Source: an uncultured Oscillibacter sp. (GTDB taxonomy: Bacteria > Bacillota > Clostridia > Oscillospirales > Oscillospiraceae). Taken from it: DNA of 5,540 nt. Below are positions 5,525 to 5,540 of this stretch, in pieces (within the stretch, counting starts at the first letter, position 1; each line of letters opens with the position of its first letter). The position numbers were made by a program, and so were the translations under genes. Location: contig CAMMCS010000133.1 of assembly GCA_946494635.1 (NCBI GenBank), positions 1-5,540 on the forward strand, given 5' to 3'. Below the pieces are notes generated by a model. That model had not been told where the DNA came from. It did no database searches and was given only the letters and a program-made list of their open reading frames with translations.

Positions 5525-5540
5525 ATGGAACAGCGCCTGC
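5525..5540 (+). CDS. Start of an unidentified gene, cut by the window edge
   Basis: ATG at 5525 directly follows the mscL stop (TAAATG) and has a good ribosome binding site at 5511-5518. Only the residues MEQRL are visible before the sequence ends, so the product cannot be named. The arrangement suggests translational coupling with mscL. Confidence 0.6.

Noticed and set aside
1..5540. CRISPR arrays, insertion sequences, tRNA or rRNA genes, defence or toxin-antitoxin genes
   Set aside because: No direct-repeat array, transposase, terminal inverted repeats, tRNA-like cloverleaf or rRNA sequence was seen. The genes present are ordinary chromosomal ones.

Overview
The window looks like a piece of a Firmicutes chromosome from the class Clostridia, probably a GC-rich Oscillospiraceae-type gut bacterium. 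This is an inference. It rests on GC-rich codon use with strong AGGAG-type ribosome binding sites, a Soj/Spo0J-type ParA-ParB pair with Firmicutes-consensus parS sites, and a SerRS of a type I associate with clostridia. In Firmicutes, parAB and parS usually lie near the replication origin, so this is probably an origin-proximal segment. The origin itself is not in the window. All genes point to the + strand.

Layout: (1) 1-1050 is the C-terminal part of a GH13 alpha-amylase-family enzyme of the neopullulanase/cyclomaltodextrinase type, cut by the left edge. (2) 1051-1283 is a dense regulatory gap. It holds a perfect 16-bp parS palindrome (1070-1085), a strong intrinsic terminator (1119-1160) whose stem apex resembles a parS with a changed centre, and a sigma-A promoter with an extended -10 (1201-1229). 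(3) 1284-3529 is parA (soj), parB (spo0J) and a membrane-anchored coiled-coil protein of unknown function, separated by gaps of 22 and 25 bases. (4) A second parS with one mismatch (3532-3547) lies just after that gene and before serS (3577-4881). With no terminator visible in between, the four genes probably form one transcription unit. (5) 4882-5077 is a gap with an AT-rich patch followed by a GC-rich stretch that can form several hairpins. (6) mscL (5078-5524) encodes the large-conductance mechanosensitive channel. Its stop codon is directly followed by the start of another gene that leaves the window after five codons.

How it fits together: ParB should load at the two parS sites, which bracket its own operon, spread on CTP, and be moved by the ParA ATPase to separate newly copied origins. 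The small membrane protein and SerRS appear to be transcribed with them. The GH13 enzyme is functionally separate and closed off by its own terminator. MscL is an osmotic safety valve, apparently the first gene of a following unit. Nothing here is clearly a new system. The best leads are the unknown membrane coiled-coil protein in the partition operon and the placement of parS and parS-like sequences in transcribed boundaries.
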